64,000 nucleotides of DNA from CAZABP01 sp964483245 (GCA_964483245.1 CAZABP010000015.1:25522-89521), one strand, 5' to 3'; positions 17,867 to 27,289 are shown, numbered from the stretch's first letter. The notes: generated by a model from the sequence alone, not told the origin. Numbers and translations are program-made.

Positions 17867-20338
17867 CTACTCCGGCAGGATCTCGCGCAGCGTCCGCTGC
17901 ACGAACTGCTCGCGCAGCGCCTCGGTCCCGTCCGGATCGATACGCCCCTCGATCGTCAGCGAGTGGATCTTGACCGGGTGGCTGCCATGCATCAGGAACC
18001 CGAGATGCCCGCGCGTGCGCGAGCCGGTCCGCGCCAGCTCGCTGGTCTTCTTGTTGCCGACCGAGACGCGCAGCTTCTCGCCGTCGTGCTCGATCCGGAG
18101 CTTCTGCTTGCGATCGATCCAGATCGTGCGCGGATCCCCGACGCTGTCGACGAGGTTCTCCTTTTGATCCACGATGATCACGGTGCCGTCGGCACCGACC
18201 TGGATCGAGTTGCCCTCCTCGTCGCCGCAGAGCCACAGGTGCAGCACGACCGGGCCGTCCAGCGTGTACGTCAGCTCGATCGTCTGCGCGCCGGTCAGTG
18301 GCAGCGCCCAGCGGAACAGACCGGAGCCGCGCAGCTCGTAGGCATCGCGCAGCCGGCGCAGCCGCGTGTCGTCGGTCGCGAGCTTCGGCATCCCTTCCAT
18401 CAGCTCCCGCATCCACTCCTTGTCGCGTGGGCAGTCGGCCGGGAGGTCCTCCTTCCCCTCGTAGACGAACCGCAGCCTGCCGCCGGCCCCCTGCTCGATC
18501 CGGCCATGGAGCCGCAGACAGGAGGGATCGTCGAGCGAGAAGGCGCGCGGCGCGAGCGCGCGCAGGTACTCCTCGAGGTCGATCCGGCGCGTATCCAGCA
18601 GCGGATCCGCGGCGTACTTCGGCAGCCAGCGGCGGAGCTGCGCCAGTGTGGCCGCAGCGGCCGGCTGGTCGTCCGGCACCTGCGCGCGCTGCAGCCGTGC
18701 CAGCGCGACGCCGGGCCGGCCGGCCTCGGCATCGAACGGTGCGGTCACGTCCTGCCGCAGCTCCTCCATCCCCGGCTCCTGTCGCTCGAGGGCGCTCGCG
18801 AGCTTGCCCATCGTCGCCCCGTCCAGCCAGGCCAGGAACGTGTCGAGCCAGCGCTCGTTCGCATAGCGCCCTTGGATGCGACCTTCGCGCAGCAGGAAGT
18901 TCGGGCTGCAGGCGGTCTTCGGCAGCCGCTGTTCGTCCTTGCCGCGCACGACGATGCCTTCCGCGCCCACGCTGGTGATCGTGCCTTCGACCTTGCCGTC
19001 CGGCAGCTCGAACCGCACCTTGCGCCGGCGTTCGATCGCGCCGGCGAGCAGCTCGTCGCGCAGCGCCGGCAGGCGCGCGATCCGCTCGCGTGCGCGCACC
19101 AGCTGCGGTGGTCCCTCGCCGTCCAGCAGCGCCGCGGCGAGCTCGTACTCCCCGTCGGCACACAGCGTGTGTGCCGCGGCGAGCCGGGCCGGCAGCTCGT
19201 CGTCACGCCAGGCGAGTGCGCCGAGGTCGACCTCCGCGGGGGGCAGCGACGCAGCGGCGTCCCCCGGCGTCGCCGCGACGTCCGGCAGCTTCAGCGTAGT
19301 GCCGAAGCGGTCCTGCAGCCGCGCCTGCAGATGCAGCAGGAACCGCCGCTCCAGCTCGGCGAGCTCGAGTTGCAGCGCCGCCGGCAGCTCGGCCGCCTCG
19401 CCGCGATACAGGCTCTGCAGGTAGCGGTGCAGGCCGGGCACGTGCGCGCGCTCGTCCGCTTCGTGCAGGAACTCCATCAGCGCGCAGGACTGCGCGTAGA
19501 ACAGGCTCAGCACGAGCTGGACGTCGATCGCCCGGCCGCGCATCCGCTGCTGCGCGCGCTGTACGACTGCGTTGTAGTCGGCCGGTCCGAGGATGTCGGT
19601 CAGGCCGCCGAACAGCGCACGCAGGTCCTTGCGCCCCCAGACTCCGGCCAGCAGCTTCAGGTGCAGATCGGAGACCTTCGGCGTGCGCAGGGACGACGCG
19701 ATCGTCGTCGTGCCGCCGGCGCGGTAGTCGGCGAGCCCTTCGCGCCACCACAGCCCCGGCGGCATCTTGCCGTCCGGCGCGCAGGCATGTTGCAGCGCAT
19801 GCACCGCTTCGTGCAGCAGCGCCGTGCGCTGCTCCTGGCGGACGTCCTCGCCGACCGCGAACGAGTCCTGATACGTGACCGCGAGCCGCAGCTCCGGGTC
19901 GTAGTGCGCCCGCATCACGTGCATGCCCGGCTGTTGCACGGCCTGCGCGTAGTCGGAGTAGCTCCCCTTGGAGGCGAGCACCGCGATCGCCAGCAGGCCG
20001 GCGTCGGCGCGCCGGGGCAGCCCGAGCGGCTTGGCGTACTCACGCTCCCAGATGTCGAGCAGCTCCAGCAGGAAAGGCAGGTACGTGTTGACGATCGTGC
20101 GCTCGTACAGCGCTTCGTCCTTCGGCGGGCGCTGCACGAAGAACACGAACGGCGGCCGCTCGACCTTGGTCAGCGTGATCCGCTGGAAGAACGGATGCGT
20201 CGTGAGCTGCTGTTCGAGCTGCGCGATCGTCGCGGCCGCAGCCGGATCGACGGCACCGGCTGCGTCCTGCGCGGGCAGCGGCACGCTGCCGGCCAGCAGC
20301 AGCGCTGCGGCGGCGCATGCACTGCGCCCGTTGCTCAT
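17867..20338 (-). CDS. Secreted HExxH (zincin-like) protein with C-terminal LamG/DUF1080-like domain
   Basis: An 823-aa protein with a signal peptide (AAAALLLAGSVPLPAQ). LLHEAVHALQHA carries His176, Glu177 and His180 of an HExxH zinc site, followed by LWWREGLADYRAGG, whose Glu in WWREGLADY could be the third ligand (gluzincin type). The middle is rich in helices. The last 130 residues, with beta-strand patterns such as GNSIQVGADGTVIIV and GHLGFLMHGSHPVKIHSLTI, resemble a LamG/3-keto-disaccharide-hydrolase-like sandwich. The ATG at 20338 overlaps the rhodanese stop by 4 bp. A secreted metalloprotease or anchoring role is inferred; substrate unknown. Confidence 0.65.
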   Translation of the reverse strand: MSNGRSACAAAALLLAGSVPLPAQDAAGAVDPAAAATIAQLEQQLTTHPFFQRITLTKVERPPFVFFVQRPPKDEALYERTIVNTYLPFLLELLDIWEREYAKPLGLPRRADAGLLAIAVLASKGSYSDYAQAVQQPGMHVMRAHYDPELRLAVTYQDSFAVGEDVRQEQRTALLHEAVHALQHACAPDGKMPPGLWWREGLADYRAGGTTTIASSLRTPKVSDLHLKLLAGVWGRKDLRALFGGLTDILGPADYNAVVQRAQQRMRGRAIDVQLVLSLFYAQSCALMEFLHEADERAHVPGLHRYLQSLYRGEAAELPAALQLELAELERRFLLHLQARLQDRFGTTLKLPDVAATPGDAAASLPPAEVDLGALAWRDDELPARLAAAHTLCADGEYELAAALLDGEGPPQLVRARERIARLPALRDELLAGAIERRRKVRFELPDGKVEGTITSVGAEGIVVRGKDEQRLPKTACSPNFLLREGRIQGRYANERWLDTFLAWLDGATMGKLASALERQEPGMEELRQDVTAPFDAEAGRPGVALARLQRAQVPDDQPAAAATLAQLRRWLPKYAADPLLDTRRIDLEEYLRALAPRAFSLDDPSCLRLHGRIEQGAGGRLRFVYEGKEDLPADCPRDKEWMRELMEGMPKLATDDTRLRRLRDAYELRGSGLFRWALPLTGAQTIELTYTLDGPVVLHLWLCGDEEGNSIQVGADGTVIIVDQKENLVDSVGDPRTIWIDRKQKLRIEHDGEKLRVSVGNKKTSELARTGSRTRGHLGFLMHGSHPVKIHSLTIEGRIDPDGTEALREQFVQRTLREILPE

Positions 20339-20652
20339 CGATCCACCGGCAGTCCTTCGTGCACCCATCGCGCCATGCCTCCGCTGAGGTTGTAGAGCTC
20401 CCGGAAACCCAGTCCGTGCAGGAACTGGCAACTCGCCTCACTGCGCATGCCGTGCTCGCAGACGACGAGCCACGGGAGCTCCGGATCGAGCTCGTGGACG
20501 CGCGCCTGCAGTGCCTGGATCGGCAGCAGCTGCGCGCCCGGGATCCGATGCATCCGGTACTCCGGCTCCGTGCGTACGTCGAGCACGCGCAGCGTCTCAC
20601 AGCTCGCGAGCAACTGCCGCGCGCGATCCGGGTCGAGGTGCTTCCAGGCCAC
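20335..20652 (-). CDS. Single-domain rhodanese
   Basis: A 105-aa rhodanese fold: LRVLDVRTEPEYRMHRIPGA is the CH2A-type strand/helix, the active loop is CEHGMRS with catalytic Cys65, and GFRELYNLSGGMARWVHEG is the closing GGxxxW motif. These enzymes carry persulfide sulfur in sulfur transfer or thiosulfate/cyanide chemistry in the cytoplasm. The GTG start at 20652 is chosen because it precedes the first secondary structure; the longer frame is low-complexity. The stop overlaps the start of the HExxH protein by 4 bp, an odd pairing of a cytoplasmic and a secreted product. Confidence 0.85.
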   Translation of the reverse strand: MAWKHLDPDRARQLLASCETLRVLDVRTEPEYRMHRIPGAQLLPIQALQARVHELDPELPWLVVCEHGMRSEASCQFLHGLGFRELYNLSGGMARWVHEGLPVDR

Positions 20653-20714
20653 GGGGGGCTTGTAGAGGGCATCGCGGCCGCTCGCCAGGGGGGCGAGCAG
20701 CCTCGGCCTGCGTG

Positions 20715-21557
20715 CTACGGCGCCGGGTCTCCCGGCGGTGCCTGCCCGAGCGCACTGACGTCGATCCGGAACAGCCGCGCGGCCGTCCTCCACGCGATGT
20801 TCTCCTTGACTTCATCCGACAGCTCGAGGCTGTCGAGGAACTTCAGGTACGGCTGCATCCGCACCAGCGGCCAGTCGCTGCCGTAGATCAGCTGCCGGCC
20901 CGGCTTGCCCATGTACGAGATCATGTCGCGCACGCGCATGACCATGTAGCGCTCGAACTCGTAGCTGAAGTCGCCGAGCGTCAAGCCGGAGATGTCGGCG
21001 TAGACGTTGTCGTTCTTGTAGAGCACCTCGGCCGTGTCCTGGAACCACGGGTTGCCGAGGTGGCAGATCACGAACTTGACGTCGGGGTAGTCGACGGCGA
21101 TGTCGTCGACCAGCAGCGGATGCGCCTGGCGGACCTTGGCGTCCTTCGAGTACGTGTCCCCGCAGTGGATCATGACCGGGACGTCGTACTTCGCCGCGAT
21201 CCGGAACACGGTCTCCAGCGAGGGATCGTTGATCGCGTAGCGGTCGTAACCCGGATACAGCTTGATCCCCTTGACCAGCCCGTCGCGGATCCGCTCCTCC
21301 ATCGTGAACAGATCGGTGCGGTTCTCGCCGCGCCAGCGCAGCCCTTCGACCAGCGTCGTGCGCGGATCGTTGGTCAGGATCTCGAGGATCTCTTCGACGC
21401 TCGGCCGGTCCAGGTCGACCTTGTACGACGTCAGCACGACGGCGTGATCGACCCCGTGTTGCGCCATCTTGGCGAACAGATCTTCGACGTTCTCGCGCGT
21501 CGGGCGCCGCGTGCTCTCGTGGTAGTTGTTGAGGTGCACGTGGGCGTCGATCAGCAT
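20715..21557 (-). CDS. TIM-barrel amidohydrolase family protein (amidohydrolase 2 type)
   Basis: A 280-aa metal-dependent hydrolase. The N-terminal DAHVHLNNY supplies the HxH metal ligands; GIKLYPGY, VMIHCGDTY (His), FVICHLGNPW (His) and a final YGSDWPLVR (catalytic Asp) mark the barrel strands. This matches the amidohydrolase 2/ACMSD-like group, which includes decarboxylases and lactonases; the substrate is not predictable. The ATG at 21557 begins directly at the HxH strand. It is 62 bp upstream of the rhodanese on the same strand and divergent from the SBBP gene. Confidence 0.85.
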   Translation of the reverse strand: MLIDAHVHLNNYHESTRRPTRENVEDLFAKMAQHGVDHAVVLTSYKVDLDRPSVEEILEILTNDPRTTLVEGLRWRGENRTDLFTMEERIRDGLVKGIKLYPGYDRYAINDPSLETVFRIAAKYDVPVMIHCGDTYSKDAKVRQAHPLLVDDIAVDYPDVKFVICHLGNPWFQDTAEVLYKNDNVYADISGLTLGDFSYEFERYMVMRVRDMISYMGKPGRQLIYGSDWPLVRMQPYLKFLDSLELSDEVKENIAWRTAARLFRIDVSALGQAPPGDPAP

Positions 21558-21650
21558 GCGGCGAATATAGAACTCGAGTACATCGCTGGCCGCACGCTGG
21601 GGGTTGCGGCGGATCTCGACGCGGCGATGATGCCCGGTTGACCAGGCACG

Positions 21651-21656
21651 AGGAGG
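21651..21656 (+). promoter_or_regulatory. Shine-Dalgarno site fixing the SBBP gene start
   Basis: A perfect AGGAGG lies 8 bases before the ATG at 21665. This selects that ATG over an upstream in-frame TTG at 21638 and leaves a standard signal peptide. Confidence 0.75.
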
Positions 21657-21664
21657 CCGGACGG

Positions 21665-24127
21665 ATGCGCGCGATCGTCTGCGTTGTGTTCCCGATCCTC
21701 GCCGTCGCGCAAGCGGCGGCGCAAGACAGGCAGCCGGTGCTGCGCCCCGCGGCGTTCGTGCCGAACTCCGGGCAATGGGATCCGCGCGTGCGGTTCCGCG
21801 CCGAGTGCGAGGACCTGACGGTCTGGGTCGAGCGCGACGCCTGGACGCTGGTCGCGCCGGATCTCTGCATCCGGATCCGGCTGGCCGGCGGAGCGGCAGT
21901 TGCGGTCACTGGCGAGCAAGTGCTCGCGGCGCGGCACTCGTACTTCGTCGGCACGGCGTCCCGCTGGCGTCGCGCGTTGCCTGCGTATGCACAGGTGCGC
22001 TGCCACGCAGTCTGGCCCGGGATCGACCTGGTGCTGCGCACCGAGCAGGGGCGGCTGCACTACGACGTCGAGCTCGCGCCTGGCGCGGACGTCGATCACG
22101 TGCGGCTGCTGGCCGAGGGGCTGCCGGCACCGCGCAGCGAGCAGGGTGGGCTCGTGCACGAGATGGATGCCGGGCGATTGCGGCAGTCGGCACCGATCGC
22201 CTGGAGTGAACGGTCGGGGCAGCGCCGGCCGCTGCGTTGTGCGTTCCAGGTCGGCGACGACGGCAGCTGGTCGTTCTCGCTCGGCGACGTGCCGGCCGGC
22301 GCGCGCGTCGTCATCGATCCGGGCTTCGACTGGTCGACCTATGCCGGTGGTCGGATGTCGGACGAAGGCCAGGACATCGCATTCGGCCCGGACGGGGACG
22401 TGTTCGTCACCGGCTGGACGCTGTCGAACGACTTCCCGACGACGCAAGGTGCCTTCGACCGCAGTTACAACGGGACGGCGACGCAGCCGCGCCCGATCGG
22501 CGATGGGTTCCTGCTGCGGCTGCGGGCGCAGGATGGTGCGCTGGTCGCGGCCACCTACTTCGGCGGCGCGCAGAACGACTTCCCGGTCACCGTGCACACC
22601 GGCGCCAGCGGCGACGTGTTCGTGACCGGATGGACCGGGTCGAGTGATTTCCCGACGACGGCCGGTGCGTTCGACGAGACGTTCAACGGGCTGGGGCAGG
22701 GGAATCTGTACTGGGGCGGGGATCTGTTCGCGGCGCGGTTCGATCCGACGCTGGCGCAGCTCCGCTGGGGGACCTACGTCGGTGGCTCCGACCTCGAGTA
22801 CGTGTTGTCGGCCGATCTCGACGCAGCGGAGGCGCTGACGTTCTCCGGGCACGTGCATTCCCCGGACTTTCCGACGACGCCGGGAGCGTACTCACGGCAG
22901 TTGTCGGCCTGGAGCGACGCGTTCGTGACGCGGCTGGACGCGAGCGGCAGCAAGCTGCTGTTCTCGACCTATTTCGGTGGGACGACCGGTGAGGAGTACG
23001 GGATGGCGCTCGTCGTCGGCCCGGACGGTTCGACGACGTTCGGCGGCGCCACCGACTCGACCGACCTGCCGACGACTCCCGGTGCCTACGACCGCACGAT
23101 GAACGGTGGGCGCCGCCACCTGGCAGACGGTTTCGTCGCGCGCCTGGATGCCACCGGCGGCAGGCTGCTGTTCTCGACGTTCCTCGGCAGCCCGGACGAC
23201 GACACGGTCTACGCGCTCGGACTGCGCCGCGACGGCAGCGTCCTCGTGGCCGGCGAGACCAACTCGCCGCAGTTCCCGATCACGCAGGATGCGTCCGATC
23301 CGACGCATGGCGGCGGGCTCGACGCGTTCGTCGTGCACCTCGATGCGGCCGGCGCGCAGCTCCTGCACGGCACGTTCCTGGGCGCCGATCTCGACGACGT
23401 CGCGCGCGCGCTGGTCAGCGACCGCGGCGGTGGCTGCATCGTCGTCGGTGGCACGCAGTCGGCGGCGTTCCCGACCACCGCCGGCGCGGCGCAGCGCATC
23501 CACCGCGGCAGCAGCGATCTGTTCGCCGTGCACTACGACGACCGGTTCCGAGTCCGCTACGCGACGCTGCTCGGCGGCACCAGCTGGGACGATGCGCCGG
23601 GGGCGGCGCTGACCGCGGACGGCAGGATCGCGATGGCCGGGTACTCGTGGTCCGGCGACTACCCCGTGACACCCGGGGCGATGCAGCAGACGAATGCGGG
23701 GCAGTCCGACACGATCGTGACGCTGCTCGACGGCCTCGCCAGCGGGCTGCTGCGCTATGGGCGTGGTGTGCGCGGTTGTGTAGGGAACAGCGTGCCGTGG
23801 GCCTGGCCGCAGCCGGCGGTCGGCGCGGCCGACTTCGCGATCGTCGTGACCGGGGCGGTGCCGTCGGCGGCAGGCGCACTGCTGCTCGGTGCGCCGACTT
23901 CGACCCCGCTGAAGCTGGCCGGCATCGAGCTGTGGCTCGACTTCAGCGCGCCGTTCGCCGTGCTGCCGGGCGTGGCGACAGCCGAAGGGGGAGCGACCTG
24001 GTCGCTGCCGATCCCGAACGATCCGCGCTGGCGCGGCGCGTTCGCCGGTGCGCAGGCGATCTGGGCGGACGCGTGCGGCGGGCAGGGGCTCGCGGCATCG
24101 CCGGCGATCGCGCTGCTGGTGCAGTGA
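21665..24127 (+). CDS. Secreted SBBP-repeat beta-propeller protein
   Basis: An 820-aa protein with a signal peptide (IVCVVFPILAVAQAAAQ). Residues about 30-220 form the propeller-associated N-terminal domain (FVPNSGQWDPRVRF opening, as in DUF7948 proteins). About seven SBBP repeats follow, each with a pattern like WSTYAGG, then DGDVFVTGWT, then DFPTTQGAFD, and a phrase such as DAFVTRLDASGSKLLFSTYFGG. The C-terminal 120 residues form a different beta-rich domain beginning YGRGVRGCVGNSVP and ending near LAASPAIALLVQ, a pattern often seen ending planctomycete exported proteins. Probably extracellular, with a binding or surface role. Confidence 0.85.
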   Translation: MRAIVCVVFPILAVAQAAAQDRQPVLRPAAFVPNSGQWDPRVRFRAECEDLTVWVERDAWTLVAPDLCIRIRLAGGAAVAVTGEQVLAARHSYFVGTASRWRRALPAYAQVRCHAVWPGIDLVLRTEQGRLHYDVELAPGADVDHVRLLAEGLPAPRSEQGGLVHEMDAGRLRQSAPIAWSERSGQRRPLRCAFQVGDDGSWSFSLGDVPAGARVVIDPGFDWSTYAGGRMSDEGQDIAFGPDGDVFVTGWTLSNDFPTTQGAFDRSYNGTATQPRPIGDGFLLRLRAQDGALVAATYFGGAQNDFPVTVHTGASGDVFVTGWTGSSDFPTTAGAFDETFNGLGQGNLYWGGDLFAARFDPTLAQLRWGTYVGGSDLEYVLSADLDAAEALTFSGHVHSPDFPTTPGAYSRQLSAWSDAFVTRLDASGSKLLFSTYFGGTTGEEYGMALVVGPDGSTTFGGATDSTDLPTTPGAYDRTMNGGRRHLADGFVARLDATGGRLLFSTFLGSPDDDTVYALGLRRDGSVLVAGETNSPQFPITQDASDPTHGGGLDAFVVHLDAAGAQLLHGTFLGADLDDVARALVSDRGGGCIVVGGTQSAAFPTTAGAAQRIHRGSSDLFAVHYDDRFRVRYATLLGGTSWDDAPGAALTADGRIAMAGYSWSGDYPVTPGAMQQTNAGQSDTIVTLLDGLASGLLRYGRGVRGCVGNSVPWAWPQPAVGAADFAIVVTGAVPSAAGALLLGAPTSTPLKLAGIELWLDFSAPFAVLPGVATAEGGATWSLPIPNDPRWRGAFAGAQAIWADACGGQGLAASPAIALLVQ

Positions 24128-24148
24128 GAGCGTGAGAGCGTGAGAGCC
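24125..24148 (+). repeat. Three-copy 8-bp tandem repeat at the gene end
   Basis: TGAGAGCG is repeated twice in full, then once with a T for the last G. It begins on the stop codon of the SBBP gene and fills most of the 28-bp gap to the convergent ubiD-like gene. It probably arose by slippage and carries no evident signal. Confidence 0.8.
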
Positions 24149-24155
24149 TGACCGC

Positions 24156-25958
24156 TCAATCCAGGTGCGCGCGATCCGAGTCGCCCATCTCGACGCCACC
24201 GCGCGGGAAGTACTCCCGCCAGCGCTGCGCGACGCGCGTCGCGGTCGCCGGATCGGCGAACAGCTCCTGCGGATAGCTCGGCTTGATCCGTGCGTCGATG
24301 ACGATCGGTGGTGAGTGGCTCGCCTGGTTGCGTACGAGCCGCGTGCGGCGCGCGTGCAGGTCGGCGGCCGGTTCGAACCGCGTGAACGTGGTCCACAGGA
24401 AGTTGATCGGGCTCTTCGCCACGCGCGCGGCGTCATCGGCGAGCACGACCAGCGGCCAACGATCCAGGGCGCCTGCCTGCGCGAGACGCGGTGCCGCGGT
24501 CGGCTCCTGCGCGTAGCCCGGCCCCGAGACGACCAGGCAGCCGGGGCAGAACTCGGCCGCGGCGTCGAAGCCGAACGGCAGCGTTCCTTCGAACCGCTCC
24601 GGCAGCTCGCGCACAGGCTCGCCGGTCCCGAGCCAGACCCCTTTGCTCCCTTCGTTGACGCGCGGTCCGGTGTAGTCGAGCGTGTCCATCGCGAGGTTGG
24701 CGAACACGAACAGATCCGATTCCACCTGCGTGCGCGCCAGCAGATGCGTCAACGTGGCGCGGAAGTCGCGCAGGTCGACGGCGCAGTCGGTCACCAGCAG
24801 GAACTTGGTCAGCGCGAGCTGCCCTTCGCCCAGGATCCGGAACGCCGACGCCATCGTCTCACGGCGGTAGCGCTCGGCGACGACCGCGGCAGCCAGCGAG
24901 TGGTAGCCGGTTTCGCCATAGGCCCAGACGTCGCGCACGCCCGGCATCGCGAGCTTCGCCAGCGGCAGCAGCAGCTCCTGCAGGTAGTCGCCGAGGTAGA
25001 AGTCCTCCTGGCGCGGCTTGCCGACGACGGTTGCGGCCAGGATCGGATCGGTGCGGCGCAGCAGCGCGTCGACCTGCACCAGCGGATAGTCGTGCTGCAG
25101 CGAGTAGTAGCCGTAGTGGTCGCCGAACGGCCCCTCCGGATGCCGCGCCTGCGGCGCGACGCGGCCGACGACGACGCACTCGGCATCGGCCAGCACCGGC
25201 AACGGACCGGCCGGATTGCGCGCAACGCGGAGCCGACGCCCGAGCAGCAGCGAGGCGAGCAGCAGCTCCGGCACGTTCTCCGGCAGCGGTGCGATCGCGG
25301 CCAGCATCACGGCCGGCGGACCCCCGACGTGGATCGCGACCGGCATCGGTTCGCCGCGCTGCTCGTACGCATGCAGGTGGAAGCCGCCCCCCTTGCCGAT
25401 CTGCATGTGCAAGCCGACGCGGTCGTCGCTGTAGCGCTGGACCCGGTACATCCCGAGATTGCTGCCGAGTCCATCGGGATGCTCGGTCAGGACCAACGGC
25501 AGCGTCACGAACGGACCGCCATCCTCCGGCCAGGTGCGCAGCAGCGGCAGCCGCGTCAGCTGCGGCGGCCGGTCGACGACGGCGGTGACCGGCCCGCGGC
25601 GCAACCTGCGGATGCCGGTGCGTGCGACGGTGCCGAGCAGGTCGCGGTGCTGCCAGAGCCGGCCCAGGGATGGCGGCATCAGCGTGTGCGGCAACGCCGC
25701 CAGCCGCTCGACCAGCGCGCGGGGCCGGCGCCCGAACGCCAGCTCGACGCGGCGTGCGGTCCCGAACAGGTTGGTCACCAGCGGGAACGCGGCACCTTCG
25801 ATGTTGCGGAACAGCAGCGCCGGCCCGCCGGCGGCGATGACGCGGCGATGGATCTCGGCTGCCTCGAGGTCGGCGTCGACCGGGACTTCGATCTCGACCA
25901 GCTCGTGTTCGCGGCGCAGCAGTGCGAGCAGGGCGCGCAGATCGAGCAGCGGGCTCAT
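24156..25958 (-). CDS. UbiD-family decarboxylase (prenylated-FMN type)
   Basis: A 600-aa protein. LRALLALLRREHELVEIEVPVD opens the family fold; NLFGTARRVELAFG, NLGMYRVQRYSDDRVGLHMQ and a conserved EGPFGDHYGYY follow. The last carries the acidic pair that, with an upstream Arg, forms the UbiD active site around prenylated FMN. The family decarboxylates (hetero)aromatic acids, including quinone precursors. The ATG at 25958 overlaps the lpxB stop by 4 bp, the last link of a five-gene coupled chain. No ubiX flavin prenyltransferase gene is in the window. A role in quinone synthesis is inferred from the E. coli UbiD-like EGPxGDH motif. Confidence 0.9.
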   Translation of the reverse strand: MSPLLDLRALLALLRREHELVEIEVPVDADLEAAEIHRRVIAAGGPALLFRNIEGAAFPLVTNLFGTARRVELAFGRRPRALVERLAALPHTLMPPSLGRLWQHRDLLGTVARTGIRRLRRGPVTAVVDRPPQLTRLPLLRTWPEDGGPFVTLPLVLTEHPDGLGSNLGMYRVQRYSDDRVGLHMQIGKGGGFHLHAYEQRGEPMPVAIHVGGPPAVMLAAIAPLPENVPELLLASLLLGRRLRVARNPAGPLPVLADAECVVVGRVAPQARHPEGPFGDHYGYYSLQHDYPLVQVDALLRRTDPILAATVVGKPRQEDFYLGDYLQELLLPLAKLAMPGVRDVWAYGETGYHSLAAAVVAERYRRETMASAFRILGEGQLALTKFLLVTDCAVDLRDFRATLTHLLARTQVESDLFVFANLAMDTLDYTGPRVNEGSKGVWLGTGEPVRELPERFEGTLPFGFDAAAEFCPGCLVVSGPGYAQEPTAAPRLAQAGALDRWPLVVLADDAARVAKSPINFLWTTFTRFEPAADLHARRTRLVRNQASHSPPIVIDARIKPSYPQELFADPATATRVAQRWREYFPRGGVEMGDSDRAHLD

Positions 25959-27289
25959 CCCGCCTCCCCGCCGCGCAGATACGCCGCGATCCATGCCCCG
26001 GCGCTGCGCTGCGCGCCGGCCGTGCCCAGGCGCGCGCGCAGGTCGTCGAGGTCCCGCCGCACCGCCGCCCGCGCCGGCGCGTCGCGCAGCAGCCGCGACG
26101 CTGCCTGCTCGACAGCCGTCCAGCCCGCCGCGCCATGGAAGCGGAACTCCGGCACGATCTGCCGGCCGGCCAGCAGATTCGCCATCGCGATGAACGGGAC
26201 GGTCAACAACCAGTCGCCGATCGCATCCATCAGCGCGCCGCGGACGCGGTAGACCACGAGGTTGGGCACCCCGTGCAGCGCGGTCTCCAGCGAGCCGGTC
26301 CCGGACTTGACCAGCGCCAGCGTCGCGCGCGCGAGCAGCGGCGCGAGCGGCCCGATCTGCAGCGCGATCCGGCCATCGCGGTCAGCCAGCAGCTGGCGCA
26401 GCAGCAGCTCGCGGCGTGCATCGGTGTGCGCGACGATGACCTGCAGGTCCGGGATCTGCTGCTGCAGTCGTGCGGCGATCGCGGCGAAGGCCGGCAGGTG
26501 CGCTTCGATCTCGGCGCGCCGGCTGCCGGGCAGCAGCAGCAGCAGCGGCGGACCTGGCGGATCGGCCGGCGGCGCAGAGCTGCGCGGCGGCAGCGTCCCG
26601 AGCAACGGATGGCCGACGTATTCCGCGGGGATTCCCTGGGCGCGCAGCCAGCGACTCTCGAATGGGAGGATCGTCAACGTCGCGTCGACGGCACGGCGAT
26701 AGCGCGCGACGCGCCACGGCATCGCCGCCCAGTACTGTGGCGCGATGTAGTGCACGACCGGGATCCGCCGCCGGCGCGCGGCGTGCGCCATGACCAGGTG
26801 CAGGCCGGGGTAGTCGACCAGCACGACGAGGTCCGGCCGGTCGTCGCGCAACACCCGCAGGTAGGTCGCGAATGCATGCAGGATCCGGGGCAGCTCACGC
26901 AGCACGCCGGCGACGCCCATGACCGCGTGCTCGGCGAGCGGGAACAGCACGCGTGCGCCGAGCCGCGCCAGCTCGTCACCGCCGAACGCGCTGCAGCGCA
27001 GCGGCACGCCGGCTGCCTGTACCTCGGTCAGCAGCGCCGCGGCGTGGCGCAGGCCGGAGGCTTCGCCGGCCGACAGGAACAGATGCAGCGGCCGCCCGTG
27101 CGCTGGTGGGTGCGCGGCCAGGAACTGCGCCAGCACGTCGACCGGCTCCGCCGGTGCTGCCAGCGCGCGGGTGGCCGCCGCGCGCCAGCGCGCCCGCTGC
27201 GGCAGGAACCACAGGATCTGCAACGGCACCAGCAATGCGCGCAGACTCTCACGCAGCAGCGCCGCCGTGACCTCGAGCGCGACGTTCAC
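25955..27289 (-). CDS. lpxB: Lipid-A-disaccharide synthase (LpxB), N-terminally extended
   Basis: A 444-aa GT19-type enzyme. Hallmarks are LFLSAGEASGLRHAAAL, PDLVVLVDYPGLHLVMA, VHYIAPQYWAAMPWRV, LLLPGSRRAEIEAHL and VKSGTGSLETALHGVPN. It joins UDP-diacylglucosamine to lipid X to build the lipid A disaccharide at the inner membrane. E. coli LpxB has about 382 residues; here an extra amphipathic/hydrophobic leader of about 50-60 residues precedes the first core strand. GTG 27289 overlaps the permease stop by 4 bp. Later starts would lose the coupling but keep the core, so the exact start is moderately certain. Confidence 0.92.
   Translation of the reverse strand: MNVALEVTAALLRESLRALLVPLQILWFLPQRARWRAAATRALAAPAEPVDVLAQFLAAHPPAHGRPLHLFLSAGEASGLRHAAALLTEVQAAGVPLRCSAFGGDELARLGARVLFPLAEHAVMGVAGVLRELPRILHAFATYLRVLRDDRPDLVVLVDYPGLHLVMAHAARRRRIPVVHYIAPQYWAAMPWRVARYRRAVDATLTILPFESRWLRAQGIPAEYVGHPLLGTLPPRSSAPPADPPGPPLLLLLPGSRRAEIEAHLPAFAAIAARLQQQIPDLQVIVAHTDARRELLLRQLLADRDGRIALQIGPLAPLLARATLALVKSGTGSLETALHGVPNLVVYRVRGALMDAIGDWLLTVPFIAMANLLAGRQIVPEFRFHGAAGWTAVEQAASRLLRDAPARAAVRRDLDDLRARLGTAGAQRSAGAWIAAYLRGGEAG

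Noticed and set aside
24125..24148. Three 8-bp repeats as a regulatory iteron
   Set aside because: Too few and too short, located at a convergent gene end; slippage explains them.
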